Below are positions 10,437 to 22,152 of a stretch of DNA of 64,000 nt, piece after piece; the first letter of the stretch is position 1; every line of letters begins with the position of its first letter. Origin of the DNA: Anomaloglossus baeobatrachus (lineage: Eukaryota; Chordata; Amphibia; Anura; Aromobatidae); NCBI RefSeq assembly GCF_048569485.1, contig NC_134355.1:662846215-662910214 (forward strand). The letters are read 5' to 3'. The position numbers and the translations under genes were made by a program. The notes below the pieces were generated by a model that saw only the letters and a list, made by a program, of their open reading frames with translations, searched no databases and was not told the DNA's origin.

Positions 10437-11493
10437 TGATGCGCCCACGGGGTCTTTTGGCTTACTCGTCACCGGGTCAGTGTAGGTTTGGGATGTCACA
10501 GCAGCCTGGCCGAGTTTCTTGACCGCGGCGGTGTAAAAAAAGATGGGGATGGGGATGATGGGAGTTGTTATTCGTGATGCCACCTGTGGTATGCAGCCAA
10601 TAAGGGAGCCGCCGCTGTGGAGAGTTTCTCTCTTCTGGGGCAGATGGTAACGCAGCTCAGGTGTTGCAGCTCTCCACAGGTAGAGCTAGGCCCAAGGGGG
10701 GATGATGGTGGTAGTAGTCTATGGCGCCGGTAAAGATGGGACAACACAGAGGTTGCAGTTCATGGTCTTTACTCACTGTAAGGTTGTCACCCTTGGAGTG
10801 CAGGTCCCCGCTGTGATGGGCTTCAGCCGATCCCAGGTAGTTCAGAGGCCAGGATCGGTGTTATGGACTGTGAGTCATTCCTACTTGCGCTGTGTTTGAT
10901 GAGTCCCTGCGGCCTGAAGCTACGTGGGGACCTGTGTCTTTAGCTTTCCCATCCCATATAGCAGGCAGCGCGAGTCCGTTATTGGGCCGTCCCTTGGTGA
11001 CTCCTGGTTCTCTATGCTGCTGTGCCCCGGGCACTTTAGGTGGGTTGAGAGACTTGCAATCTCCCGCCTGACGGATTCTACTGGTGGGACTTGAAGTTCC
11101 CACCAGCCTAGGGTTCCGCACCCCTTTTGTTGCGCTGGTTCTGAGGGAACTATCAACAGCTCTCCCCTCAGCGACCGTGTAAACTTCTGCGTCTCATTTA
11201 TTCCACTGGTCGTCTCCTTCTCCTCTCCTCTACTCTACTGTCTGTTTGAGTGTGTCCCCTCACTCCCCCTGAGTGTTGATCCTCCCTCCCGGGTCCCTGG
11301 ACTAGTAGGTGGGAGGCCTTATATGTTCTGGTGACCATCCAAATGACCCTACCCTAACCCAGTCCCAATGGAAGGGCAACTAACTGTGTTGTGGGGAATG
11401 GTGTGGTTACTGGCGATGACTTCCTACATACCTAGCATGAATGCTGCATCGGGTGCAGTACCCTGTGGCGCCTGAATCCACAGGCGTGTCACA
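10437..11493 (-). repeat. Solo LTR (second family), target duplication GATG
   Basis: On the minus strand it starts TGTGACACGCC and ends GGGCGCATCA. GATG flanks both sides (10433-10436 and 11494-11497). The shorter LTR at 62912-63511 shares several blocks with it (the CCACGGGGTCTT end, CGTGATGCCACCTG, TTTTACTCACTG-like and GTACCCTGTGGC). No internal genes remain, so it is a recombined solo LTR within CYP2 intron 6. Confidence 0.75.
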
Positions 11494-11666
11494 GATGTAG
11501 AGTGAAAATGTAAATCTCCTGGGACCTATGCAAAATCTGTAAGAATTCACATTATTTATATATACACTACTCACATAAAGTTATGGATACATGGCTTTCA
11601 GGTGAAAGTTATGGAAAACATAAAAAGTTCAACGTACAGTGATATTTTATCATGAAAGTAGAGCAT

Positions 11667-12825
11667 TTAACCCCTTTAATCCCTGGTGATTTTCCGATTT
11701 TTGCTTTTGTTTTTTCCTTCCCTTCTTCCAAGAGTCGTAACTTTATTATTTTTCCTTCAATATAGCCATAGGAGGGCTTTTTTTTTTGTGGTATAAGTTG
11801 TACTTTTGAAAAACACCATTCATTCTGCCCCATAATAGCACCGAAAAAAAGGAAAAAAAACAAAAAACAAGTGCGGTGAAATTGCAAAAAAAGTGCAATT
11901 CCACTATTGTTTTTAACATTTTTATTTATACTTTTCACAAAACGGTAAAACTGACTTTGGGCTATGATTCCTCGGGTCACTATGAGTTCACAGAGACCAA
12001 ATATGTATAGTTTTACTTTTATCTAAATGGTGAAAAAAAATTCAGAAGTTTGTCTAAAAAAAGAATTGTGCTTTTATTGTAATATTTCAAGACCCGCAGC
12101 ATTCTCATTTTTCGTGATCTGGGGCTCAGTGAGGGCTTAGTTTTTGCATCTTGAGCTGACATTTTTAATTATACCATATTTGTGTAGATGCAATATTTTG
12201 ATCGCCTGTTATTGCTTTTCTGAATACATTGATAGCAAATATTTGATTTTTTTATTTATTTTCTATTGTTTTATTTTCAATGGGAAAAAAGGGGAGTGAT
12301 TTTATCTTTTTGGAGTTTTTTATTTTTTATTATTTTTAAAGCTTTTTTTTCATTTTTTATTGATTTTGCTAGTCTCTTAGGAGACATTATGCCTGCCGTG
12401 TCCTTTTGCTTGTGTTGATGAGAGTGATGCTTCACATCGCTCTAATCAGCCAAAATACAATGTTCCTGTGAGCGCCATTGCTCAGCTGATTTACTGGAAG
12501 TGAGTCATGACAGCCACAGGGGAGATCAGCTAACCTTATGGTGTCATTGCAATAAATTGGCGCCCCATGACTGTGTCACGGGGCTGCCTATGGCTGCGGG
12601 GAACAATACGATCCCTGCCATAGCTTGTCAGAGTTTGACAGTGCAATCTAGGGGATTAACAGGCAAGGGTAGATCTCTGACCCACCTGCGCCTGTTAAAC
12701 ACACATGTCTGCTGAACAGATCAGCAGACATGTGCGGGCATGAAGGCAGGTTCGATGTAACAGAAGGGAGACAACCTAGGACGTACAGCATACAGTATAT
12801 ACGTCCTAGCTTGTGAAAGAGTTAA
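11667..12825. mobile_element. AT-rich nonautonomous TTAA element
   Basis: Begins TTAACCCCTTTAATCCCTGG and ends GTGAAAGAGTTAA; TTAA lies at each edge. It is noncoding, with long T-runs and an imperfect foldback near 12780-12810 (ACGTACAGCATACAGTATAT). A diverged relative is at 31150-32445 and a larger one with the same TTAACCCCTT start is at 49281-53099. Confidence 0.65.
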
Positions 12826-12835
12826 ATAGGATCAT

Positions 12836-13151
12836 GCAAACAATTTATTGAATCAAAAGCAACAACAGTGGTGGGTATACCCCCAAAAAATGTCATTGTC
12901 TCAATAACTTGTCATGTGACCTTGAGCATCAATTCCAGCTGATAACGACATTGCATGCTTTTCACAAGTGCAGTGTTTGCAGAGGTATGGCATCCCACTC
13001 TTCTTGAAGGGTGGCCCTAAGATCTTCAAGGTTCTGGGGTACAGAGTAACGGCCTCTACATGGCAACTAAGCTCTTTAAAGGTTTTCTATGTGATTCAGG
13101 TCTTCAGAAAGTGCAGGCCACTCCATTTAAGGTACCCCAGTCTAATGCAGT
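12836..13151 (-). mobile_element. Tc1-type DNA transposon remnant, transposase C-terminal part
   Basis: The minus strand reads a decayed transposase tail: WSALSEDLNHIENL, compare the Tc1 family SPDLNPIENLW block, then NLEDLRATLQEEWDAIPLQTLH. Stops are present, so it is dead. Its upstream half resumes at 25908 on the far side of element A, which inserted at CAGT (13148-13151). Confidence 0.7.
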
Positions 13152-14414
13152 TGTGACGCCCTGGGCAAGCCAGGGGTCACAGGTCACAACACCACATGCA
13201 CCCCACATTCCCTGCAGGAACACCAAGGCTAACCTAAAATCCTTGTTGCCTTCCTCCAGGGGCTGATGTCTACACCAGGGGGTGGGCCAGGCGGTTGGCT
13301 CCGCCCACCGAGGAGTTCACAGCCCTGGAAGCGGGAAGAACCAGGCAGTCAAGCTAGAGAGGAGGAAGTAGAAGGAAGTGAAGTGGTAGAGGAGCTTGAG
13401 AGAGGAGTGAAAGTGGAAGACTAAGTGAGAGTGGTGACAGAAAAGGAACAGTTAAGAAAGCCTGAAGTTGGTCCGGGTGTGTGCCCCTGACTGAGACAGC
13501 AAGCTCAGCAGACGGCAGTGATAGTCTGCAGGGGGACTGCTTGGAGGTTGCCGGAAGGACCGCGGACGGGTGGTGACCCGGCGGTACCGGAGCGGTATAC
13601 GAAGAACAGTCAGCACCAGGGCAGGGGCTTTTTGGATCCCGGCAAGGCTAGGAGTCGCCATAATTTGCCAAATCCGTCAGTGAAGGGGACCTCTGTCTCC
13701 TAACAACCAAGTCCCGATTGAAGGCAACAGTCCGACCGTTAAGGGGAGACACCGCCACCGCCAAGGCACCAGTTTCCCAGGGCCAGCGCCTGCGGGCAAG
13801 AGAGGGGCTCCTCCGGCTCATGTCCAGGTCGGGGAGCGGGTAACCGGTGGGAACCCATCACTACCAAAAAGACTTTACATAGGTGCAGGGAAGAGACCAT
13901 CACCGCTAACTGCAGGGAACATCAGCACCGTAACCGTCCGAGGGACCCATCCAACCAGCCGTTTGTTTACCGAGAACTGTGTCATGTTTAGTGGCTGAGT
14001 GAGTACCTCCGTGCCGTGCGGCACAGCGCTGCCCCTGCGCCCCTGCACCTCCACAGTCCCCATACCCGCCTGTCCATCATACCAACCCCATCACTGGGCC
14101 CCGGGACCACCAAAACCCCCTACCCACGGAGGGGCAAATCAACAACTGGCTGCTCCATACCATCACTCCTGGGCTCCCCAGACAGAGCAGCGGTGGTGTC
14201 CACTTAATCACCACAACCGTGGGTGGCGTCACAGACAATAAACTATTCCAAAACCCAATCCCCTTTCACTCACGGGTGAGGAGCGCCGCTCGAGTCCCCG
14301 GGATCCGGCCCATCACTCGAGCCACCGAGCAGCAGCAGCAGGCCGCAGCAGCCGCAGCCGCAGCCGGACCCGAGCAGTGGGAGAGCGCAGGCGTCCCATC
14401 CTCCGCCCGCGACA
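13152..14414 (+). repeat. 5' LTR of element A
   Basis: Starts TGTGACGCCCTGGGCAAGCC and ends CCGCCCGCGACA. Matches the 3' LTR at 24646 along its length. The 3' third has a GAGCAGCAGCAGCAGG-type triplet run and the GCTCGAGTCCCCGGGATCCG block shared with other copies in the window. Confidence 0.92.
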
Positions 14415-14650
14415 ACTTGGCATCACGAACAGGATCTTACCGCTCTGCCGTTGGGTAGAGGTGCGCCTTGTGACCGCCGGAGGTATCCGGCCGGAAAATC
14501 TCAGAAGTCGCCATCTTTGGCGCGAAAAGTTCCCGCTCGAGCGTCTTCTCGAGTAGTAGAGGCGCAAAGGCCGAAACCCCGCCCCGGAAAGAGGCTAAGG
14601 GGGACGGAAACAAGATGTCTGTGCCCGACTGAGCCGCTGGAGGAGCCGCA

Positions 14651-15642
14651 GTGGCACCCGTAGATGGGAATGGGCCTGCCCAAGTCCCGGCTGTGCTGGC
14701 AGGAGGTGCCGCGGCCCCCGCTCTCGCTCAGGTGATGCCGTTCTCCTTGCCCTATGCGCCCGGAGCTACCTGGCTACCGCAGTATGACGGGAAACCTGAT
14801 GCTTTACAGGTCTTCGGAAAAAGCTTAATCCGTTGCTAGAACTGTACCCCCTGACTGATAAGCAATGTGCAGCGGTAGTGCTGGGCCAGTTAACTGGCGC
14901 GGCTGAGCAGGAGGCGGAGACCTGGGCCGAGGGGGACCGGCTCTCTGTAGCTACCATCTTTGAGAAGCTACAGACTGCCTTCGAGACCCGTACCAAAGCT
15001 GAGCTGAGGAAGCAGTTCTACCAGTGCCGGCAACGGTCTGTGGATAGCTTTCGGGACTACGCTTTACGTCTGCAAACCGCCCTCCGCACGCTCAAGCGGG
15101 TGAACGCTATCAGTGAGGCGGACAGCAACAAGATGTTAGTAGAGCAATTTGTGCAGGGGATGAGGTCCCCTGAGGATCGTAAACAACTCCGGCTGTGGGC
15201 CCTGGAACACCCTGATGTGGACTTTGCTGTGTTAAAGGAACGGGCCATTAAAGCTCTGCAACCCCCGGCTTCAGAAACCTTGGAGCCCGCCCCGTGGCCC
15301 GTTGAGACGGCCCCCGTCGTGGTGGCCCCTGCCCTACCAACCTCTCCAATCCCTACAGCCCCAAGCAGCACGATGGAAGAACTGGCAGCCCAGGTCCGTC
15401 GCATGGACGGAGACCTCGCCAAGATCCTCGCTGCACTCCAACCTTTGACCAGATCCCAGCCTCCAGCACAGATCCAGCTTGCCGACAGCCCTGAGGATGT
15501 TCCCTGGATGCAGCGGAGAAGTGCTAACAACCCGCGGAGCAGACCTCCAACCTGCTACAAGTGCCGTAAGCCTGGGCATTACTTCCGACAGTGCCCGTTA
15601 AACGAGCAACCCCTGGGGCCCTGGGCCAATCCTCAGGAGTAG
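14651..15642 (+). pseudogene. gag of element A
   Basis: The region encodes a gag-like protein: an N-terminal Pro/Ala-rich stretch with WLPQYDG, a helical core (YPLTDKQCAAVVLGQLTGAA, then the FRDYALRLQTALR and VEQFVQGM blocks typical of Gypsy gag), and a CCHC knuckle CYKCRKPGHYFRQC at the end that would bind element RNA. Fossil copy; not fully open. Confidence 0.82.
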
Positions 15643-18600
15643 AACCCCGTGGCCCCCCAGACTGGCGGGACCGGTATATCGGGGCCCGGCCCATCATCCC
15701 CGTGGCTGTGGATGGCATACCGGTGATGGCTCTCTTGGACACTGGATCGCAGGTAACTACCATACCATACACATTGTACCAGAGGTATTGGGGGATAGAC
15801 GAGCTGGCACCCCCAGATACTAGTATAACACTAATTGCTGCTAATGGACTCCCATTGACCCAGGTGGGGTACAAACAGGTGGCTATGACAGTGGGGCAAG
15901 CTGAACTGCAACACCAGGGTATGATTGTGATCATGAATGAACCCAGTGACCATAACCCGAAGATAGTGCTAGGAACCAATGTGATGGAGCACTGTATGGG
16001 TGATGTGTTGGCCCTACTGCAACAGCTGGCCACTACGGCGGCGGGGAGCCGACAGAGAGCTGTGCAGCGTGAGATCCGAGCCTTGATGTTCGCCAGCATG
16101 TAAACTCCACGGGAGGGGAGATTGGTGGAGTGAGAGTGATGGATGTTGCTCCGCTGATTGTGCCCCCTAGGAGTGAGATGAGGTGTAGGGCAGCGGTAGG
16201 GCCTCAGGGGCGTGACTACCCTGCCATGATGGAGCCCATACCCTCCGAGCACTGGCCCACTGTAATGGCCGCCCGAGGGGTGGTAGACGTAAAGAAGGGG
16301 AGAGTGCCCGTGAGGGTACTGAACTGTGGGGAGGAAGAAGTCAGGCTTCCCCGGTACGCCACCATTGCCAAGCTGCTCACTCTGGATCCCCACACCATCC
16401 ACGAGGCCACTCCCTCAGTTTCCCCACCTACCACCAGCACTCCCCCGCCTCAAGTGGAGGTAAATGAGTGGCACCAACAGCTACATGTGGGCACTGATGA
16501 TACCCCTACACATCACAGTGCAGGGGTATACAGGGTGGTGCGGGAGTATGAACAAGTTTTCAGCAAACACCCACTAGACTTTGGGCAGATCAAAGGGGTC
16601 CAACACCACATCCCCACCGGTGAGCACCCCCCTATCAAAGAGAGGTACAGGCCTATTCCCCCTGCACATTACCAGTGTGCCAAGGATATGTTGAGGAACA
16701 TGAAGGAGGCAGGGGTTATTCGGGATAGCTGTAGTCCCTGGGCCGCTCCGTTGGTACTGGTCAAGAAGAAGGATGGCACCATGCGGATGTGTGTGGACTA
16801 CCGGAAAATTAATCAGATAACGCATAAAGATGCCTACCCACTGCCCCGTATTGAAGAGTCTTTGGCCGCACTGAGAACCGCAAACTACTTCTCTACCCTT
16901 GACCTCACCAGTGGGTACTGGCAAGTGGCAGTGGCCCCGGAGGACCGGGAGAAAACCGCCTTCACCACCCCAATGGGGCTCTGTGAATTTAATAGTATGC
17001 CGTTTGGGCTGTGCAATGCCCCAGGAACCTTCCAACGGCTGATGGAGTGCTGTCTGGGACATCTAAACTTCGAGACCGTCCTGTTATACCTGGATGATGT
17101 GATCGTGTACTCTCAGACGTATGAAGCCCATCTAGAGCACCTAGCCGAGGTGTTCGCGTCCCTTGCCAAATACGGGATGAAGTTGAAGCCCTCTAAGTGC
17201 CACCTGCTGAAACCCAGAGTGCAGTACCTGGGACATGTGGTGAGTGCGGAAGGTGTCGCCCCCGACCCTGAGAAGATCACTGCCATCCAGGACTGGCCAA
17301 GACCAACCACCGTGAGGGAAGTGAGGCAGTTTTTGGGTCTGGTGGGGTACTACCGGCGCTTCATCAAGGGGTACACGAAGATGGCTGCTCCCATGCAAGA
17401 CCTCCTCGTGGGACAGACCAAAGGTGGTAGACCCATAGGAGCCCCACTGGTGTGGGAGGACCGGCATGAGGAATCCTTCCGTCAGCTGAAAGCGGCCTTG
17501 ACTGGAGAAGAGGTCCTAGCGTACCCTGACTACGGCCACCCATTCATCCTCTACACAGACGCCAGTAATGTGGGTTTGGGGGCAGTCCTGTCCCAGGTCC
17601 AGGAGGGAAAGGAGATGGTAATTGCCTATGCTAGCCGAAAACTCCGGCTGACTGAAAGGAACCCTGAGAACTACAGCTCCTTCAAGCTCGAGCTCCTGGC
17701 ACTGGCGTGGGCTATCACCGAGCGGTTCCGCCACTACTTGGCAGCAGCAAAATTCACCGCCTTCACGGATAACAATCCGTTGACTCACCTGGACACGGCC
17801 AAGCTGGGCGCGTTGGAGCAGCGGTGGGTGGCCAGACTAGCCAACTATGACTTCACAATCAAATACAGGGCCAGGTCGTGTCAATATTAATGCTGATGCA
17901 CTCTCTTGGATACCCCACTTGTCAGAAGGAGGGTGCAAGGATGATGACCTCGAAGAGATCGAGTTGCCTGCATTTCACCAGTCACAAACTGCGAAGGTAC
18001 ATGTCTACCAACAACGGGTGAACCTGGATCCGCTGCCCAGTCAGGAGTGGCAGGAAGCTCAAGATCAGGCGCCCGCTGTCCGCCTAGTTAAGACCCTGGT
18101 GGAGCAAGGCGCTGCTGGGATGGACCCTGCCGCCCCAGCTGAAGCCCAACGCTTGTGGAAGGAACGGACCCGGCTGTGTCTACATCAGGGGAGGTTGTAC
18201 CGTGAACTGATCAACCCGAAGACCCATGAGAAGATCCGCCAGTTGGTTAGCCCCCAAGCCGATGTACCCACTGTTCTGCAGGCGTACCATGATGGTGCCG
18301 GCCACTTCGGATGGAAGAAGCTGGAGATGCTGTTGAGGGAGTGGTTCTATTGTAGTGGGATGCGGGAGTCTGTGGAGGCCTGGTGTCGGGAGTGCGGTCC
18401 TTGTACGTTGAGGAGGAAGGATGAAGCCGACCAGAAGGCTCCCCTGCGCCCGATCATTACACACCAACCGCTGGAGCTGGTCGCCTTGGACCATGTAAAG
18501 CTCACCCCCAGCCGAAGTGGGTACACTTACACTCTGACCATAGTGGATCATTACTCCCGGTTCATGGTGGTTGTCCCGGTCAAGGACTTAACTGGCCGAA

Positions 18601-19022
18601 CCGCCGCTAGAGCGTTCCAAGCTTACTTCTGTCGACCCCATGGATACCCTGAGGAGGTGCTTACCGACCAAGGTCCGGCCTTTGAGGCGGAGGTGTTCCA
18701 TGAGTTCTGTCAGCTGTACGGCTGCAAGAAGATCCGGACCACACCTTACCATGCCCAGACCAACGGTATGTGTGAGAAGATGAACCATCTGGTCCTTGGC
18801 CTCCTTAAAACGTTGCCGTTGGAAGAGCGGAACCTGTGGCCGGAGAAGCTGCCTGACTTGGTCGATATGTACAACAATATCCCGTCTAGCTCAACGAAGT
18901 GCACCCCAGCGTATCTGATGAGGGCTCGGCCCGGCCGACTGCCGGTGGACCTGGAAATGGGACTGGAAGCCCCAGAGGCACTCCCGTCAATGGCTGAATG
19001 GGACACCCGGCAGAGGGTGCAG

Positions 19023-20214
19023 TGTGACGCCCTGGGCAAGCCAGGGGTCACAGGTCACAACACCACCACACCCCACACTCCAGGTAGGCACATCACAGCT
19101 AAACTACAAATCCTTGTTGCCTTCCTCCAGAGGCTGATGATTCACACCAGGGGGTGGGCCAGGCGGTTGGCTCCGCCCACCAAGGAGATCACAGCTCTGG
19201 AGGCGGGAAGGACCAGGCAGAGTAGCCCGGGGAGGGCAAGAGTAAACAAGTAGTGGAAGTAGAAAAGTGGTAAAGGAGGAAAGCAAGTGAGGTGACAAGA
19301 AGGAAGGAAAGCCTGAAGGGTCCAGCTTTGTGTAGGGCCAGAACAGCAAGGTCAGCGACGGCGGTGACTGTCTGGAGGGGGGACCGTTTGGAAGTTCCTG
19401 GAAGGACCCCGTTGGCTGTGTGCCCGGTGGTCTGGAGCAGTGTTCCGAAGGACAGTCAGCACCAGGGCAGGGGCCTCTCGGACCCCGGCAAGGCTAGGAG
19501 TCGCCAAATTTGCCGAATCCGTCAGTGAAGAGGACGTAGATCCCCCAACAACCAAGACCCGATTGAAGGCAACAGCTCAACCTGAAGCAGAGAGACACCG
19601 CCACTGCCAAGGCACCAGTTTCTCAGGGCCAGCGCCTGCGGGAAAAGTGTAGAGCTCCTCCGGCCCAGATTGTAGTCCGGAGGGAATCCACCGCTACCAC
19701 AAGTCAACCATAGGTGCAAGGAAGAGGGACATCACCGTCACCTACCGGGAGTGCAGGTGCAGCCGTCTGTGGGACCGTCCTACCAGCCGTTTGGTTTACC
19801 GTACAAACTGTGTCCGTGTCTCAGGCTGAGTGAGTACCACAGTGCCGCAAGGCACAGCGCTGCCCCCGCGTCCCTGCGCCCACCAGGCCCCGCACCTCAC
19901 AAACCATCACCGGGCCCCGGGATCACCAACCCCTGCCCACGGAGGGGCAACGCAACACCTGGCTGCTCCGCATCACCATCCCCGGGATCCCCGCATTGAG
20001 CAGCGGTGGTGAAATCACCACAACCGTGAGTGGCGTCACGAACTATAACAATCCCCGCACCCAACAAACCCCTTTCACTCACGGGCGAGGAGCGCCGCTC
20101 GAGAAACCCCCGGGATCCGGCCTACGGCTCGAGCCACCACTGAGCAGCGGCCGCCGGACCCGAGCAGAAGGGGGCGAGCGTAGTGTTCTGACACCCTCCT
20201 CCCCGCCCGCGACA
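19023..20214 (+). repeat. 5' LTR of element B
   Basis: Starts TGTGACGCCCTGGGCAAGCC and ends CCGCCCGCGACA like element A, but differs from A's LTR through much of its length, so it is a distinct subfamily. Nearly identical to the copy at 22153. Confidence 0.92.
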
Positions 20215-20450
20215 ACTTGGCGTCACGAACAGGATCTTACAGATCTGCCGTCTGGTAGAGGTGCGCCTTGTTACCGCCGGAGGTATCCGGCAGAAAAATT
20301 GCAGAAGCCGCCATCTTTGGCGCGAAAAGTTCCTGCTCGAGCGTCTTCTCGAGCAGTAGAGGCGCGAAGGCCAAGACCCCGCCCCAAGAGAGGAGGGGCC
20401 GGAAAGAGCTAAAGGGGACGCGATGGCGGCTGGCGGCATGTAGTCGCAGC

Positions 20451-20457
20451 TATAAAA
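20451..20457 (+). promoter_or_regulatory. TATA box just upstream of the cold-shock ORF
   Basis: TATAAAA lies 59-65 bases before the ATG at 20516. The surrounding stretch is absent from the matching leader of element A, so it may have come in with the captured gene and could let the ORF be transcribed separately from the LTR. Whether it is used is unknown. Confidence 0.45.
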
Positions 20458-20515
20458 GCAGGGACGCCAGGACCCTGCAAGCATACCGTTCCTGGAAAGA
20501 AAAGAGAAAGTCACC

Positions 20516-21517
20516 ATGTGGATGCCGTCCCGAAACACCGTGGCCCCCGCGCCGGGAACCGCAGCGTGGGTGGAAATCCGGACCGCGCAGCTCCACCTAA
20601 GGCTGCAGGTCAAGATGCAGCTCCTCTTGGAGGAGTGGGAGACCGACATGGCGGACGTTATAGCCACCGTGCGGAGACGCGAGGAGGAAGCGGAGGAAGG
20701 GAGGGTGAGTGACCCACGCCCCTATGTCCCGGAGGGACCGGTCGCTGCGGCTGAGGGACCCGGTCCAAGCCCTCTCCCCCCGTTGCCTCCCTCGCCACCC
20801 GTCTCGGGGGCCGTGACCCCGCCACTAGGCCCGCTACCACCGCAACCGGTAGCGATACCCAGCCCGTCCGCCCCAGTGGACCGACCTGTAGCCGGAGCCC
20901 GTAGCAAACCGGAGGTGTTGCCATGGAAAGCCCCTGTGCCCATCCCCCACACCTCGGCTGAGGTGGCGCCGGGTTGTTGCTGCAAGGCAGCGCCCAAGGC
21001 CATGACACCGCGGGATACGCCGCCCACCTTCCTGACAGTGGGTAACGTTCTGGATGTCCCGCGGGGCCCGACCTGTGCGCCGGCGCTGGCGGCAGCGCCA
21101 TATTGGGATAGGGAGCCGACAAAGCTGGGCCTGGAGATCGCGGAGAGGGAGAGAAGGAAAGCCGAGCTGGTGGCCCGAGCCATTCGGGAGAAAGAAAATC
21201 TTCGGCAAGCGACCTTCCGTGTCCGGGGCCCATTGTATGAAGGGCAGGTGAGGCGGTTTGATGTCCGCCGGGGCTACGGATTTATATATGAACCGGGCCT
21301 GGAGGCCGAAGTGTTTGTGGCCCGGCGGGATGTGAATGCCCATCTGCCCGAGGAGCATCCTGGTCGTAACCTCATACCGGGGGACATGGTGCGGTATACC
21401 CGGCACTGCGGAGAGAGGGGGTGGTTTGCCCTGGATGTGAAGCTCAGGGGCAGCAACGAGAGCAGGGTGAGCTCTGCACCCCCTCCCTCTAATGAAGCAG
21501 CAGAAGGACCGGAGTAG
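20516..21517 (+). CDS. Cold-shock (Y-box-like) domain protein carried by LTR element B
   Basis: A 333-codon open frame; the ATG has a good context (CACCATG, A at -3). Residues 1-65 are a charged helical stretch (HLRLQVKMQLLLEEWETDM, then VRRREEEAEE). Residues about 70-200 are Pro-rich and probably disordered. At about 205-235 comes a basic coiled-coil-like segment (IAERERRKAELVARAIREKE). Residues about 243-308 match a cold-shock domain: GQVRRFDVRRGYGFI holds the RNP1 motif, VFVARRDVNAH is in the RNP2 position, and LIPGDMVRYTRH...GWFALDVKL fits the last strands. Such domains bind single-stranded RNA or DNA (Y-box, Lin28 and CSP proteins). A nucleic-acid chaperone or packaging role in the element is inference. 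Looks whole. Confidence 0.8.
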   Translation: MWMPSRNTVAPAPGTAAWVEIRTAQLHLRLQVKMQLLLEEWETDMADVIATVRRREEEAEEGRVSDPRPYVPEGPVAAAEGPGPSPLPPLPPSPPVSGAVTPPLGPLPPQPVAIPSPSAPVDRPVAGARSKPEVLPWKAPVPIPHTSAEVAPGCCCKAAPKAMTPRDTPPTFLTVGNVLDVPRGPTCAPALAAAPYWDREPTKLGLEIAERERRKAELVARAIREKENLRQATFRVRGPLYEGQVRRFDVRRGYGFIYEPGLEAEVFVARRDVNAHLPEEHPGRNLIPGDMVRYTRHCGERGWFALDVKLRGSNESRVSSAPPPSNEAAEGPE

Positions 21518-22152
21518 GGCAGCGGATGCCCGTTGCACCGTCCCCGTTGGGACCACCACTGGTTGTTTGTTTGTTGAAAGTTTTGCTGATGATGAAAATG
21601 ATAATTACCGAACAGTTACCTGATTTGCTTAGTGATTGAACCGGCAGGAGCTGGCACCGTTGTCCCCGAGGGGACCGTTTAAAAATGCATGGGAACTATC
21701 CATGGACAAGCCCGTGAACTTGCAGGGCAACCACAGACGTTAGTGGCTTGTAAATATGTTGGTTACCGTTACCGTTTTCCGCCATACCGCCTCCGGAGAG
21801 GCAGGTTCGAGGGAGGGCCCTCAGCAGAGCAGGCTGGGGCCCAGCCACCAAAGGAACCGGTGGCTACCCTCTGGAGGGAAGGACAGATCCCGCTCGGGTA
21901 CCGTGTGCTGGACTGTGGGTCAAGGGGTGCTGCCTGGGTTTTAGGGGCAGCATCAGGGCCAGGTTGCTTGGGTGGGAGAGAGCGGAAACCGTAACCGTAA
22001 ACCGTTGAAACGTTTAAGAAATGTGCCTCCCGTCTTGGGAAGAGTTATTAAAAATGTATATATGTTGATTTTCCAAATGTTATCTTTTTCAGAAAAATAA
22101 AACCGGTGTAGGACGGCAGCCCGCGGACAGTCTGCATTTTGCTAAGGGGGAA

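Noticed and set aside
14418-14433. Naming the primer tRNA from TGGCATCACGAACAGG
   Set aside because: I could not match it to a specific tRNA 3' end with confidence.
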